From NCBI GenBank assembly GCA_024693065.1, contig JAILLP010000011.1, positions 124,001 through 188,000 of the forward strand: DNA of 64,000 nt, written 5' to 3'. The notes beneath the pieces were generated by a model. That model did not search any database. It was given only the letters and a program-made list of their open reading frames with translations, and was not told the DNA's origin. Numbering within the stretch: the first letter of the stretch is position 1; the number at the start of each line of letters is the position of its first letter. This document shows positions 45,003 to 52,920 of this stretch, one piece after another. Position numbers and translations under genes: made by a program. Source of the stretch: Paludibacteraceae bacterium (GTDB taxonomy: Bacteria > Bacteroidota > Bacteroidia > Bacteroidales > Paludibacteraceae).

Positions 45003-45010
45003 TAAATTCG
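45003..45010 (+). promoter_or_regulatory. Possible -7 element of efp
   Basis: TAAATTCG, one base off TAnnTTTG, 39 nt before the efp ATG. The 11-base string TAAATTCGCGG recurs before leuS, which supports a real promoter variant. Confidence 0.5.
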
Positions 45011-45048
45011 CGGTGATTTATAAGTCGTAATCAAAATTTTGTATCAGT

Positions 45049-45615
45049 ATGATAAATGCACAAGACATCAAGAACGGAACTTGCATCCGTATGGATGGAA
45101 AACTCTATTTTTGTATTGAGTTCCTGCATGTAAAGCCAGGTAAGGGAAACACCTTTATGCGTACCAAGTTGAAAAACGTTGTCAACGGACTCGTTGTGGA
45201 GAAACGTTTCAACATCGGTGAGAAGTTGGAGGACGTTCGTGTAGAGCGCCGCGAGCACCAATATTTGTATCAGGAGGGTGAGGATTACATCTTCATGAAC
45301 CAGGAGACTTTCGAGCAGGTGCCTATCGCGCATGACTTGATCACAGGTGTTGAGTTCATGAAGGAAGGCGATATTGTACAGGTAGTGTTCGACGCCTCCA
45401 CGGAATCCGTTCTTTTCGCCGAGATGCCGGTGAAGACTCCGTTGAAGATCACATACACGGAGCCAGGTCTGAAGGGTGATACCGCTACGAACACCTTGAA
45501 GCCAGCTACGGTCGAGACGGGTGCCACGGTACGTGTGCCTCTTTTCATCAACGAGGGCGAGACCATCTTGGTGGATACGCGCGACGGTTCTTACATCGAG
45601 CGTGTGAAAGCGTAG
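45049..45615 (+). CDS. efp: Translation elongation factor P
   Basis: EF-P binds the ribosome between P and E sites and relieves stalling at consecutive prolines. 188 residues, the usual length, covering three beta-barrel domains. The loop that reaches the peptidyl-transferase centre reads VKPGKGNTF with the modifiable lysine at residue 32. The C-terminal domain has the conserved [12 protein letters not shown] and ends [14 protein letters not shown]. No modification enzyme gene (epmA, ymfI or earP) is visible nearby. A strong hairpin terminator follows 22 nt after the stop. Confidence 0.97.
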   Translation: MINAQDIKNGTCIRMDGKLYFCIEFLHVKPGKGNTFMRTKLKNVVNGLVVEKRFNIGEKLEDVRVERREHQYLYQEGEDYIFMNQETFEQVPIAHDLITGVEFMKEGDIVQVVFDASTESVLFAEMPVKTPLKITYTEPGLKGDTATNTLKPATVETGATVRVPLFINEGETILVDTRDGSYIERVKA

Positions 45616-45637
45616 TCTCTAAGTAACCTTAATATAT

Positions 45638-45670
45638 GAGGTGGGGACTTTCGGGTCTCCACCTCTTTTA
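45638..45670 (+). terminator. Intrinsic terminator of efp
   Basis: An 11-bp stem (45638-45648 with 45655-45665, one G-T pair) with a six-base loop, followed by TTTTA. It sits just before the methyltransferase ATG at 45677 and argues that the in-frame start at 45641 is not used. Confidence 0.85.
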
Positions 45671-45676
45671 TTTGAC

Positions 45677-46453
45677 ATGACGATCCATTATCTCAAAAAT
45701 TACGTAAGGTATCTGTTCTGTTCCCGTCATTGGCGGGGATACGGCATCCATTCGCCCTTTGTCTTCGAATTGGTCACCAAGGTGATCGAGGAGAAGCTAC
45801 CGTATTATAAGTATGGGTTGGTGGAGAAAGTGAGGAAGATATACCAGACATCCTCCAAGAGCCTATCCTTGGATGGTGAGGAGGTGAAGGTCTCCCGTCT
45901 TGCCAAGCAGTTCTCCATGAATCCCTCCCATGCTCAGGTGATGTTCCGCTTGGTCAACAAGTTCAAGCCGAAGAATGTCGTGGAGACAGGGATGGGGATG
46001 GGCATCACCACGATGTACTTGGCCGCACCCGATAGCCGGATCAATATGGTCACGATAGAGAAGAACCGGCCATTGGCGGATTTTGTCTCCTCTTATATAA
46101 GGAAGGCCGGTTTCCAGAATGTGAAGGTGGAGGTCGGTGATACGTTGAAAAGGTTGTCGGATGTGATGAGCACGATGGAGAATTTGGATTTCCTCTATAT
46201 GGGGGATTGTCAGGATGCGGAGGATGTCGAGAAGCGGCTGAACCTATGCATGCCGAAGATGGGGGAGCAATCGGTGCTCGTCGTGTGCGGTATCTACGAA
46301 AACGAGTCGATGACGGAGGCTTGGAGACGCATACAGGCGATGGAGAAGGTTCGGGTCACTCTGGATCTCTTCAAATATGGCATAGTTATCTTCGACGGCA
46401 AGTTGCAGAAGGAAGATTATTATCTCCGCTATTTCCCTGATTTCCATATCTAA
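45677..46453 (+). CDS. SAM-dependent O-methyltransferase-like protein
   Basis: 258 residues from the ATG at 45677; an in-frame start at 45641 falls within the efp terminator. Motif I of class I methyltransferases is VVETGMGMGITTMYLA at about residues 102-117. MVTIEKN follows as the acidic end of strand 2, and LDFLYMGDCQD as strand 4. The layout matches cytosolic O-methyltransferases acting on small molecules or catechol-like substrates, but the catalytic metal ligands are not obvious and the substrate is unknown. The N-terminal 80 residues, rich in aromatic and basic residues (RGYGIHSPFVFELV), are typical of a Bacteroidetes subgroup. Confidence 0.8.
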   Translation: MTIHYLKNYVRYLFCSRHWRGYGIHSPFVFELVTKVIEEKLPYYKYGLVEKVRKIYQTSSKSLSLDGEEVKVSRLAKQFSMNPSHAQVMFRLVNKFKPKNVVETGMGMGITTMYLAAPDSRINMVTIEKNRPLADFVSSYIRKAGFQNVKVEVGDTLKRLSDVMSTMENLDFLYMGDCQDAEDVEKRLNLCMPKMGEQSVLVVCGIYENESMTEAWRRIQAMEKVRVTLDLFKYGIVIFDGKLQKEDYYLRYFPDFHI

Positions 46454-46530
46454 CGGGGTGGGCGGAAAAAATAAATTCATTTTTCCACATAATTTTTCGC
46501 TCAATTTGTTGTTAGTACTGAAAAAAGGTA

Positions 46531-46538
46531 TATTTTTG
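46531..46538 (+). promoter_or_regulatory. -7 element of the DUF2795 gene
   Basis: TATTTTTG matches TAnnTTTG, with a TTTG at 46505-46508 about 22 bp upstream as a -33 element. The ATG is 41 nt downstream. Confidence 0.65.
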
Positions 46539-46578
46539 CAGACCTCAATATGAGGATAATTATTAATTCTTTTTCGTT

Positions 46579-46800
46579 ATGTATTGGACATTAGAGTTAG
46601 CTTCAAAATTGGAAGATGCGCCGTGGCCAGCCACGAAGGATGAGCTTGTGGACTATGCGGTGCGTTCGGGAGCCCCTCTTGAGGTTTTGGAGAACTTGCA
46701 GGAAATGGAAGACGAGGGGGAGATATATGAGAGCATCGAGGACATATGGCCCGATTATCCCAGCAAGGAAGATTTCCTTTTTAACGAGGAAGAGTATTAA
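46579..46800 (+). CDS. DUF2795 domain protein
   Basis: A 73-residue acidic protein that fits the DUF2795 family: MYWTLELASKLEDAPWPATKDELVDYAVRSGAP..VLENLQ. Most copies in Bacteroidetes are this short and single-domain, probably cytoplasmic. The conserved W-P-A-T-K-DEL-Y-A pattern is the family signature. The function is unknown. It has its own promoter and is followed by a 156-bp AT-rich spacer before the type IX secretion operon. Confidence 0.88.
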   Translation: MYWTLELASKLEDAPWPATKDELVDYAVRSGAPLEVLENLQEMEDEGEIYESIEDIWPDYPSKEDFLFNEEEY

Positions 46801-46956
46801 AAATTATTAAAAAAAATATTATACTAATTCATTGAAATTAAACGACATGGAATTTGAGTATCGGGAAAAGCCGAAAAAAATGAGGTCGATAATTTGTGAA
46901 TTAATGTAAAAACTAGTAATATTGTTGTCGATTTTCTTGAGACTGGCAGTTGAAAT

Positions 46957-47937
46957 ATGAGGGAAAGGCAGTACATATTAGTCGTTTTTTTTCTGTGTAT
47001 TTCAATTTTGAGTTCGAAGGCTCAGATGAGCCCGCAATTCAGTCAGTATATGGAAGTCCCAACGACCACAAACCCAGCCGCAGTAGCGGAGGAGGAGATG
47101 ATAAGTGTGTTTGGTGTCTATAGGAGACAGTGGGCAGGGTTTAGTGGCGGACCTCGTGATGTTTATTTTTCGATGACCACACCATTTAAGGTCGGAGATT
47201 CTAAACATGGCGCTGGATTAGTCTTTTCAAGTGATGAGATAGGTTTATTTAAAAACCAGAGCGTTCTTTTACAATATTCGTATAAAGCGAAACTTTGGGG
47301 TGGAAGGTTGAGTCTTGGATTGGGTGTTGGTTTTTTGAACCATACTTTTGACAAGGAGAAGGTTGATATGACAGGCGGTGGTGAGAAAGTGTTGAGCGGT
47401 GATGATTTCCACAAGGAGAGTGATCCATTTGTTTCGAGTTTCACTGTAGAGGGGAATAGCGATGTGTTATTTGATGCCTCGTTTGGTTGTTTATATACGC
47501 AGGATCATTATTACATTGGGCTATCGGTATTACATTTGAACTCAGGAACCATTGATTTAGGAAACGAGTTGTACGGAATGTATGTTCCCCGTTCATTTTA
47601 TTTGACGGGTGGATACAATTTTTCAACTTCTAATCCGTTGGTTACTTTGACACCGTCTTCGCTAATAAAAACAGATTTCTGTTCTTGGCAAGCGGAAGTT
47701 TCGGGTATATTAGAATATTCTAAAAGAGTGAGAGGAGGAATTTCATATCGTTTTGGGGATGCTTTCGTATTCATTTTTGGAATGGATGTGATAAGTGGAC
47801 TCCAAGTAGGTTATTCTTATGATTTGCCCACATCGAAATTGATTAGGTCGGGGGGAAGTCATGAAGTCTATTTGCGTTATAGTTTCAAGCCTCAATTCAC
47901 TAAAAAGAACAAATATAAGAGTGATCGAATATTGTAG
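46957..47937 (+). CDS. porP: PorP/SprF family type IX secretion outer-membrane protein
   Basis: 326 residues with a signal peptide ending SSKA. The mature start, QMSPQFSQYMEVPTTTNPAAV, is the diagnostic PorP/SprF signature, followed by RRQWAGFSGGPRDVYFS and a barrel with GAGLVFSSDEIGLFKNQSV. It forms a beta-barrel of about 14 strands ending RYSFKPQF. PorP/SprF proteins work with the PorK-PorN complex and can recruit type B cargo to the surface. It is the first gene of the order porP-K-L-M-N known from Porphyromonas gingivalis. The 50-bp gap to porK contains no terminator. Confidence 0.95.
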   Translation: MRERQYILVVFFLCISILSSKAQMSPQFSQYMEVPTTTNPAAVAEEEMISVFGVYRRQWAGFSGGPRDVYFSMTTPFKVGDSKHGAGLVFSSDEIGLFKNQSVLLQYSYKAKLWGGRLSLGLGVGFLNHTFDKEKVDMTGGGEKVLSGDDFHKESDPFVSSFTVEGNSDVLFDASFGCLYTQDHYYIGLSVLHLNSGTIDLGNELYGMYVPRSFYLTGGYNFSTSNPLVTLTPSSLIKTDFCSWQAEVSGILEYSKRVRGGISYRFGDAFVFIFGMDVISGLQVGYSYDLPTSKLIRSGGSHEVYLRYSFKPQFTKKNKYKSDRIL

Positions 47938-47987
47938 TAAAGTAGTAAATAATAACAAATGACAAAGACAATAAAGTAGTTTATATC

Positions 47988-49391
47988 ATGAAAAAGCTGT
48001 TAATTATTTCATTAGTCGCCGTCCTTCTCGCTGCTTGCAGTGGAGAAAATGGAGAATTGGTGGGAGTTTACAACAAGTCTTGGAAGGAGCCGGTACCTTA
48101 CGGTATGCTGTACATCAGACGTGGTTCTTTCACGATGGGTCAGAATGACCAGGATGCGAACTGGGCGATGTCGTCCCAATCCCGTACGGTTTCTCTAGAC
48201 GCGTTCTGGATGGATGAGACGGAGATCACGAATGGTGAGTACCGTCAGTTTGTGCATTGGGTGCGTGACTCAATCGCAAGGGAGAAGTTGGCTGATGTCG
48301 ACGAGTCCTACAAAATTTACCAAGACAAGAATGGTAATGAGTTGGAGACTCCAATCTTAAATTACAAGAAGAAAATACCTTGGAATAAACAGACTGAGGA
48401 TCAGAAAGCCGCTTTGGACAGCATGTATTATCAGGGAGAGGATAAGATTGACTTCGCTCCTGAAGCAAATGCGGCTATCTATATGTACAAGTATGCGTGG
48501 GTGGATTACATTCAGGCAGCCAAGAAGGAGAACAAGTTTGATCCGTTGTTGGGTCGTTACAACCGTAGCATCGCCGGCCTTGGTAAAACAAAGGATAGTG
48601 CTGATGTGATGGTGAAGAAGGATACGACGGTTTATAACGAAAAGGGCGAAATTCAAAACATCACAGTATATCGTGAGTTGAAGCACCGTTCTGACTTCAT
48701 CTCTGTGAAGCGTGTGAATATTTATCCTGATACGTTGTGCTGGATTCGTGACTATACGTATGCTTACAATGAGCCATACATGAAGATGTACTTCGCTCAC
48801 CCAGGATATGGAGAGTATCCTGTTGTCGGAATTTCTTGGGAACAAGCTCAGGCATTCTGCCATTGGAGAACTTATTTGTTCAATTCATATCAAGTTGCTA
48901 ACAAGGGCGTGAGGGTTCAGGATTACCGTCTCCCGACCGAAGCTGAGTGGGAATATGCTGCTCGTGGTGGCAAGGATTTGTCTATGTACCCTTGGGGAGG
49001 TAATTATATCCGTACCGCTAAAGGTTGTTTCTTGGCTAACTTCAAGCCTCAAAGAGGTAACTATACGGATGATGGTTATTTGATCGCTTCTAAGGTTGCT
49101 TCTTATCCGCCGAATGAGTATGGTTTGTACGATATGGCTGGTAACGTTGCAGAGTGGACTTCTTCTGCTTATCATGAGTCTAACTACTCTTTCGTACATG
49201 ACTTGAACCCAAGTTATGATTACAATGCGAAGAGTTCTGACCCAGATGTGATGAGACGTAAGGTAATCCGTGGTGGTTCATGGAAGGATGTTGGTATCTT
49301 CTTGCAGTGTGGTGTCCGCACGTACGAGTACCAAAACGAGAACCGCTCTTTCCTAGGTTTCAGATGTGTTCGTAGTTATATTGGCGAGTAA
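47988..49391 (+). CDS. porK: Type IX secretion lipoprotein PorK/GldK
   Basis: 467 residues with a lipobox ending LLAAC (Cys17). The protein has the formylglycine-generating-enzyme (SUMF1) fold: YIRRGSFTMG, MDETEITNGEYRQFV, LPTEAEWEYAARGG, YDMAGNVAEWTSSAYH and GGSWKD, ending FLGFRCVRSY. In PorK the fold is structural rather than enzymatic; it forms, with PorN, the large periplasmic ring attached to the outer membrane. The mid-insert (about residues 85-270) is larger than in true FGE enzymes, as in other GldK proteins. All marker segments are intact. Confidence 0.95.
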   Translation: MKKLLIISLVAVLLAACSGENGELVGVYNKSWKEPVPYGMLYIRRGSFTMGQNDQDANWAMSSQSRTVSLDAFWMDETEITNGEYRQFVHWVRDSIAREKLADVDESYKIYQDKNGNELETPILNYKKKIPWNKQTEDQKAALDSMYYQGEDKIDFAPEANAAIYMYKYAWVDYIQAAKKENKFDPLLGRYNRSIAGLGKTKDSADVMVKKDTTVYNEKGEIQNITVYRELKHRSDFISVKRVNIYPDTLCWIRDYTYAYNEPYMKMYFAHPGYGEYPVVGISWEQAQAFCHWRTYLFNSYQVANKGVRVQDYRLPTEAEWEYAARGGKDLSMYPWGGNYIRTAKGCFLANFKPQRGNYTDDGYLIASKVASYPPNEYGLYDMAGNVAEWTSSAYHESNYSFVHDLNPSYDYNAKSSDPDVMRRKVIRGGSWKDVGIFLQCGVRTYEYQNENRSFLGFRCVRSYIGE

Positions 49392-49437
49392 TTTTTTGAT
49401 GAGATAACATATTATTAACCTTAAAATATTTATTAAA

Positions 49438-50277
49438 ATGAGTTTTTCAGAATTGCGTGATACCGCAGGTTATCAGAAATTCACTGCCCTTGCGTATGGT
49501 TTGGGTGCGAGTGTCGTTATTATTGGAGCGTTGTTCAAGATCATGCACTGGCCAGGTGCAGGTATCGTGTTGACAATCGGTATGTGTACGGAGGCTTTCT
49601 TGTTTGCATTGTCCGCATTCGATAAACCTCACGTAGAGTACAAGTGGGATAGAGTATATCCTCAATTGCATGAAGACGAGGAAGGTGCTGTTGGTACAGG
49701 TGTGATGAACACTAACGCAGCTAATGCTGCTGAGGAGAAGAGACTTGAGCTTCAGAAGATCCGTGAAATGGTTGACGGTGAGATGCAAAACTTGAAGGAT
49801 GGTATCCACAGCTTGAACGTAACTGCAGGTCAATTGACTGACTTGTCAAGTGCAGCCGCTGCTTCTGGCGAGTATACTAACACTTTGAGACAAGCAACTA
49901 GCGCCGCTAGTGCATTCGCTTCTTCTCAACAGAGCTTGAAAGAGGCTTCTGAGTCTTTGGATTCTTCTTACAAGAGCATCGCTTCTAGCATCAGCTCTGC
50001 TTCTCAAGGTTCTCAGAACTTCGCTGCACAAATCGATGGCATCAACAAGAATATCTCGACTATCAACTCTGTATTCGAGCTTCAAGTTAAGTCTGTAAAC
50101 GAGCAGAACGAGGCTATGAAGACTTTGGCTTCTGCAGTTAAGACAATCGAAACTTCTTTGAACGGTTCTGCAGCTGAGGCTGAGGAGTACAAGAAGCAAG
50201 TCGCTTTGTTGGCTTCCCAGATGAAGAGCTTGAACTCTATCTATGGCGGTATGCTTAGCGCTATGACTATTAAATAA
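49438..50277 (+). CDS. porL: Type IX secretion inner-membrane motor protein PorL/GldL
   Basis: 279 residues. Two hydrophobic helices lie at about 14-36 and 40-58. The conserved phrase KIMHWPGAGIVLTIGM spans their junction, and the second helix carries a glutamate (CTEAFLF) that in GldL is needed for proton-driven motor function. The cytoplasmic C-terminal part is a long Ser/Ala-rich coiled coil (about 100-265). PorL and PorM form the energising motor of the system. It lies 46 nt after porK. Confidence 0.95.
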   Translation: MSFSELRDTAGYQKFTALAYGLGASVVIIGALFKIMHWPGAGIVLTIGMCTEAFLFALSAFDKPHVEYKWDRVYPQLHEDEEGAVGTGVMNTNAANAAEEKRLELQKIREMVDGEMQNLKDGIHSLNVTAGQLTDLSSAAAASGEYTNTLRQATSAASAFASSQQSLKEASESLDSSYKSIASSISSASQGSQNFAAQIDGINKNISTINSVFELQVKSVNEQNEAMKTLASAVKTIETSLNGSAAEAEEYKKQVALLASQMKSLNSIYGGMLSAMTIK

Positions 50278-50315
50278 TAATTTCGGTTTTTTGAATTAAC
50301 TAAAGAAGTATAATT

Positions 50316-51899
50316 ATGGGTGGCGCTAAAAATTGTCCGGAAACCCCGAGACAGAAGATGATATCCATGATGTATTTGGTGTTGACCGCAATGCTTGCAT
50401 TGAACGTGTCTGCCCAGATCTTGAATGGATATGCTTTGGTGAACGATTCAATGAAGAAGAACATCACTATCAGTGATGGTAAACTCGAAAACTTGAGCAA
50501 CGAGTTCGACGGTTTGCTGCATTCTGATTCCATCAAAGCCAATAAGGTGAAGCCAAGAGTTGATAGCGTGATCGCTCAGTCTGACGAATTCTGTAAATAT
50601 ATCTCAGATTTGGAGAAGAAGATCATCACGACTATCATGGGTGATCCTAATGCTACAGAGTTGGACGAGTCAATGAATGGTGACTTGAACGTTGCGAGCC
50701 AAATCGGTTTGGTTGACAAAGTAGATGGTAAGACTAACGCTGCAATCTTGAAAGAGAAAATGCAGTCTTACCGTGAGTTTATGGCTACCATCGATACAGC
50801 CAAGGCTCAATCTATTCTTAACACTTTCTCTACGGATCCGCTCAGCTCAACTGAGAAGGGTGGTAAGCCAAGAGCATGGGAGTCTGGTGTGTTCGAGGAC
50901 ATGCCTGCTATCGCAACTTTGACGGTGCTTAACAAGATCAAGAACGATGTGAAGATCACTGAATCTGAGGCACTCGCATACTTGATCGGATCTATGGATG
51001 CCGGAGATTTCCGTGTGAACAAGATTCAAGCTCTTGCAATTCCTAATTCAAGCTATATCATGCGTGGTGGTAAGTATTCAGCTCAGATTATCTTGGCTGC
51101 TACTGACTCTACTAAGAAGCCAGTTATCACTATCAATGGTACTCCATTGGAGAAGGATCGCTATGAGTTCGTCTGCACATCTGTAGGTACTAAGAAGTAT
51201 GCTGGTTCTATGGTCTTGACTAAGAAGAATGGTGAGACTCAAACTTACAACTTCGAGAGCGAGTATACTGTAGGTGAGCCTACAGCTACTGTGTCTGCTG
51301 ACTTGATGAACGTGCTCTACGCCGGTTTCAAGAACCCAATCAGTGTCTCTGTACCAGGTGTTGCACAGAATAGCATCGAGATCAGTCCTTCTAACATCAA
51401 GTCTTCTTCTAGAACGAGCACTGGATGGGTGGTTGTTCCTGCTAGGGTAGGTACTCCATGTAACATCTCTGTGAGCGCTAAGATTGATGGCAAGTCTCAG
51501 CACATCGCCACAAAGACGTTCCGTGTGAAGAAGTTGCCAGATCCATTGGCAATGATCGAGTACACGAACGCTCAGGGTATCAAGAGCAGATATAGAGGTA
51601 ATAGCTTCGATAAGGCTATCGCTAAGCCGCTGTTGATCACCGCTCGTCGTATTGTTGCTGAGTTGAATGATTCTGATTTGGATGTAAAGTACAAAGTGCA
51701 AGAATTCTCTTTGAACTATTTCGATTCAATGGGTAATACCTTGATCGAGAAAGCTTCTGGAGATCAATTGAACGAGAAGCAATTGAAGATCTTTAGAGAG
51801 ATGACGAATAGAAAGACCGTTTATATCTCTAATACTAAGGCTCTTGGTCAGGATGGTATCACTCGTACTTTGCCTCCTGTGGAAGTGAAAACTAAATAA
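50316..51899 (+). CDS. porM: Type IX secretion motor component PorM/GldM
   Basis: 527 residues with a single N-terminal membrane helix (MISMMYLVLTAMLALNVSAQ at about 13-32). It follows the typical start GGAKNCPETPRQKM and is followed by ILNGYALVNDSMK. The rest is periplasmic: a helical bundle then beta domains, ending PPVEVKTK. Five residue-dense beta domains and the internal GD.RVNKIQALAIPN.SYIMRG segment match GldM. It spans the periplasm from PorL to the PorK/N ring. Confidence 0.95.
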   Translation: MGGAKNCPETPRQKMISMMYLVLTAMLALNVSAQILNGYALVNDSMKKNITISDGKLENLSNEFDGLLHSDSIKANKVKPRVDSVIAQSDEFCKYISDLEKKIITTIMGDPNATELDESMNGDLNVASQIGLVDKVDGKTNAAILKEKMQSYREFMATIDTAKAQSILNTFSTDPLSSTEKGGKPRAWESGVFEDMPAIATLTVLNKIKNDVKITESEALAYLIGSMDAGDFRVNKIQALAIPNSSYIMRGGKYSAQIILAATDSTKKPVITINGTPLEKDRYEFVCTSVGTKKYAGSMVLTKKNGETQTYNFESEYTVGEPTATVSADLMNVLYAGFKNPISVSVPGVAQNSIEISPSNIKSSSRTSTGWVVVPARVGTPCNISVSAKIDGKSQHIATKTFRVKKLPDPLAMIEYTNAQGIKSRYRGNSFDKAIAKPLLITARRIVAELNDSDLDVKYKVQEFSLNYFDSMGNTLIEKASGDQLNEKQLKIFREMTNRKTVYISNTKALGQDGITRTLPPVEVKTK

Positions 51900-51921
51900 G
51901 ATTGTATAAAAGTTTAACGTT

Positions 51922-52809
51922 ATGAGTAATCTAGTTAAATTATTGTGTGTTGGTTTTGCGGCATTCTCCACTTCTGCCGTTTTCGCTCAGTTCGAGGAGA
52001 ATTCTTTCTTCGATGAGTCGGGTGACGTATCTGTGGAAGTCGCTTCTAACATGCCAACAAGTGGTCCTAAGGAAAATCTCGAACCAATCGAATTGGTAAA
52101 TCCTCGTGCGGATGACATTTTCTGGCAAAAGGTTGTTTATAGGACTATCGACTTGCGTGAGAAGATGAATTATCCTTTGTATTATCCTGAAGAAGCTGTA
52201 GACAACAGACAAAGTTTCTTTACTCTGATGTTTAGACTTATTCAAGAAGATAAGATTAAGGCTTATGAGTATCTTGATACTCGTGAGATTTTCACAAAGG
52301 AGCACGAACTTCCGTTCAGCGAGATCATTAACAAGTTCGATATCTATGCAACAAAGAAGGCTGATTCTTTGACTAATGATTCTATTATCGTTGTTGAGGA
52401 GTCTGACGTCCCTAATCTTTTTGTCCTCAAGTATTACGTAAAAGAGGTTTGGTATTTTGACAAAATCACTTCTACGTTTAATGCTCGTATTATCGCCTTC
52501 TGCCCTATTATGGTGAAGGATGGTGAGCTTGGTGTTCAAAAGTACCCTCTTTTCTGGGTGCCTTTCGAGACTTTGCGTCCATTCTTGGCTCAACAGGAGA
52601 TTCTTATCACGGATAAGAACAATGGCGCGAGACCATCTCTTGACGATATCTTTATGAAGAGACGTTTCTCTAGCTATATCTACAAGGAGTCAAACATCTA
52701 TAATAGAAACGTGTTGGAGTATAATACCTCTTCTGAGGAAGTGAGAAAGGAACAACAAAAGGTTAAGACTTTGTTGCTCAACTTCGAAAATGATTTGTGG
52801 GAGTATTAA
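51922..52809 (+). CDS. porN: Type IX secretion ring component PorN/GldN
   Basis: 295 residues with a signal peptide ending SAVFAQ. PorN/GldN signature segments are visible: ADDIFWQKVVYRTIDLREKMNYPLYYP, KYYVKEVWYFDKITSTF, FCPIMVKDGELGVQKYPLFWVPFETLRP and SYIYKESNIYNRNVLEY. It forms the PorK-PorN ring beneath the outer membrane. It is the last gene of the operon, 22 nt after porM, with a terminator 21 nt after its stop. Confidence 0.95.
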   Translation: MSNLVKLLCVGFAAFSTSAVFAQFEENSFFDESGDVSVEVASNMPTSGPKENLEPIELVNPRADDIFWQKVVYRTIDLREKMNYPLYYPEEAVDNRQSFFTLMFRLIQEDKIKAYEYLDTREIFTKEHELPFSEIINKFDIYATKKADSLTNDSIIVVEESDVPNLFVLKYYVKEVWYFDKITSTFNARIIAFCPIMVKDGELGVQKYPLFWVPFETLRPFLAQQEILITDKNNGARPSLDDIFMKRRFSSYIYKESNIYNRNVLEYNTSSEEVRKEQQKVKTLLLNFENDLWEY

Positions 52810-52823
52810 TCTTACAACGAATT

Positions 52824-52857
52824 AAAAAAAGGGTGGCGGTTTCGTCACCCTTTTTTT
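52824..52857 (+). terminator. Intrinsic terminator of the type IX secretion operon
   Basis: GGGTGGCG (52831-52838) pairs with CGTCACCC (52843-52850) around a four-base loop, flanked by seven As and followed by seven Ts. It separates the operon from leuS. Confidence 0.92.
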
Positions 52858-52895
52858 GTGCCTCTTTTTCTTTTTGCTCGGTCCTTTATTTTATA

Positions 52896-52903
52896 TAAAT
52901 TCG
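52896..52903 (+). promoter_or_regulatory. -7 element of leuS
   Basis: TAAATTCG, one base off TAnnTTTG, with TTTTTG ending at 52876, 19 bp upstream, as the -33 element. It lies 17 nt before the leuS ATG at 52921, so the in-frame start at 52858 precedes the promoter and is not used. Confidence 0.65.
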
Positions 52904-52920
52904 CGGAAAATTTTGTCGAT

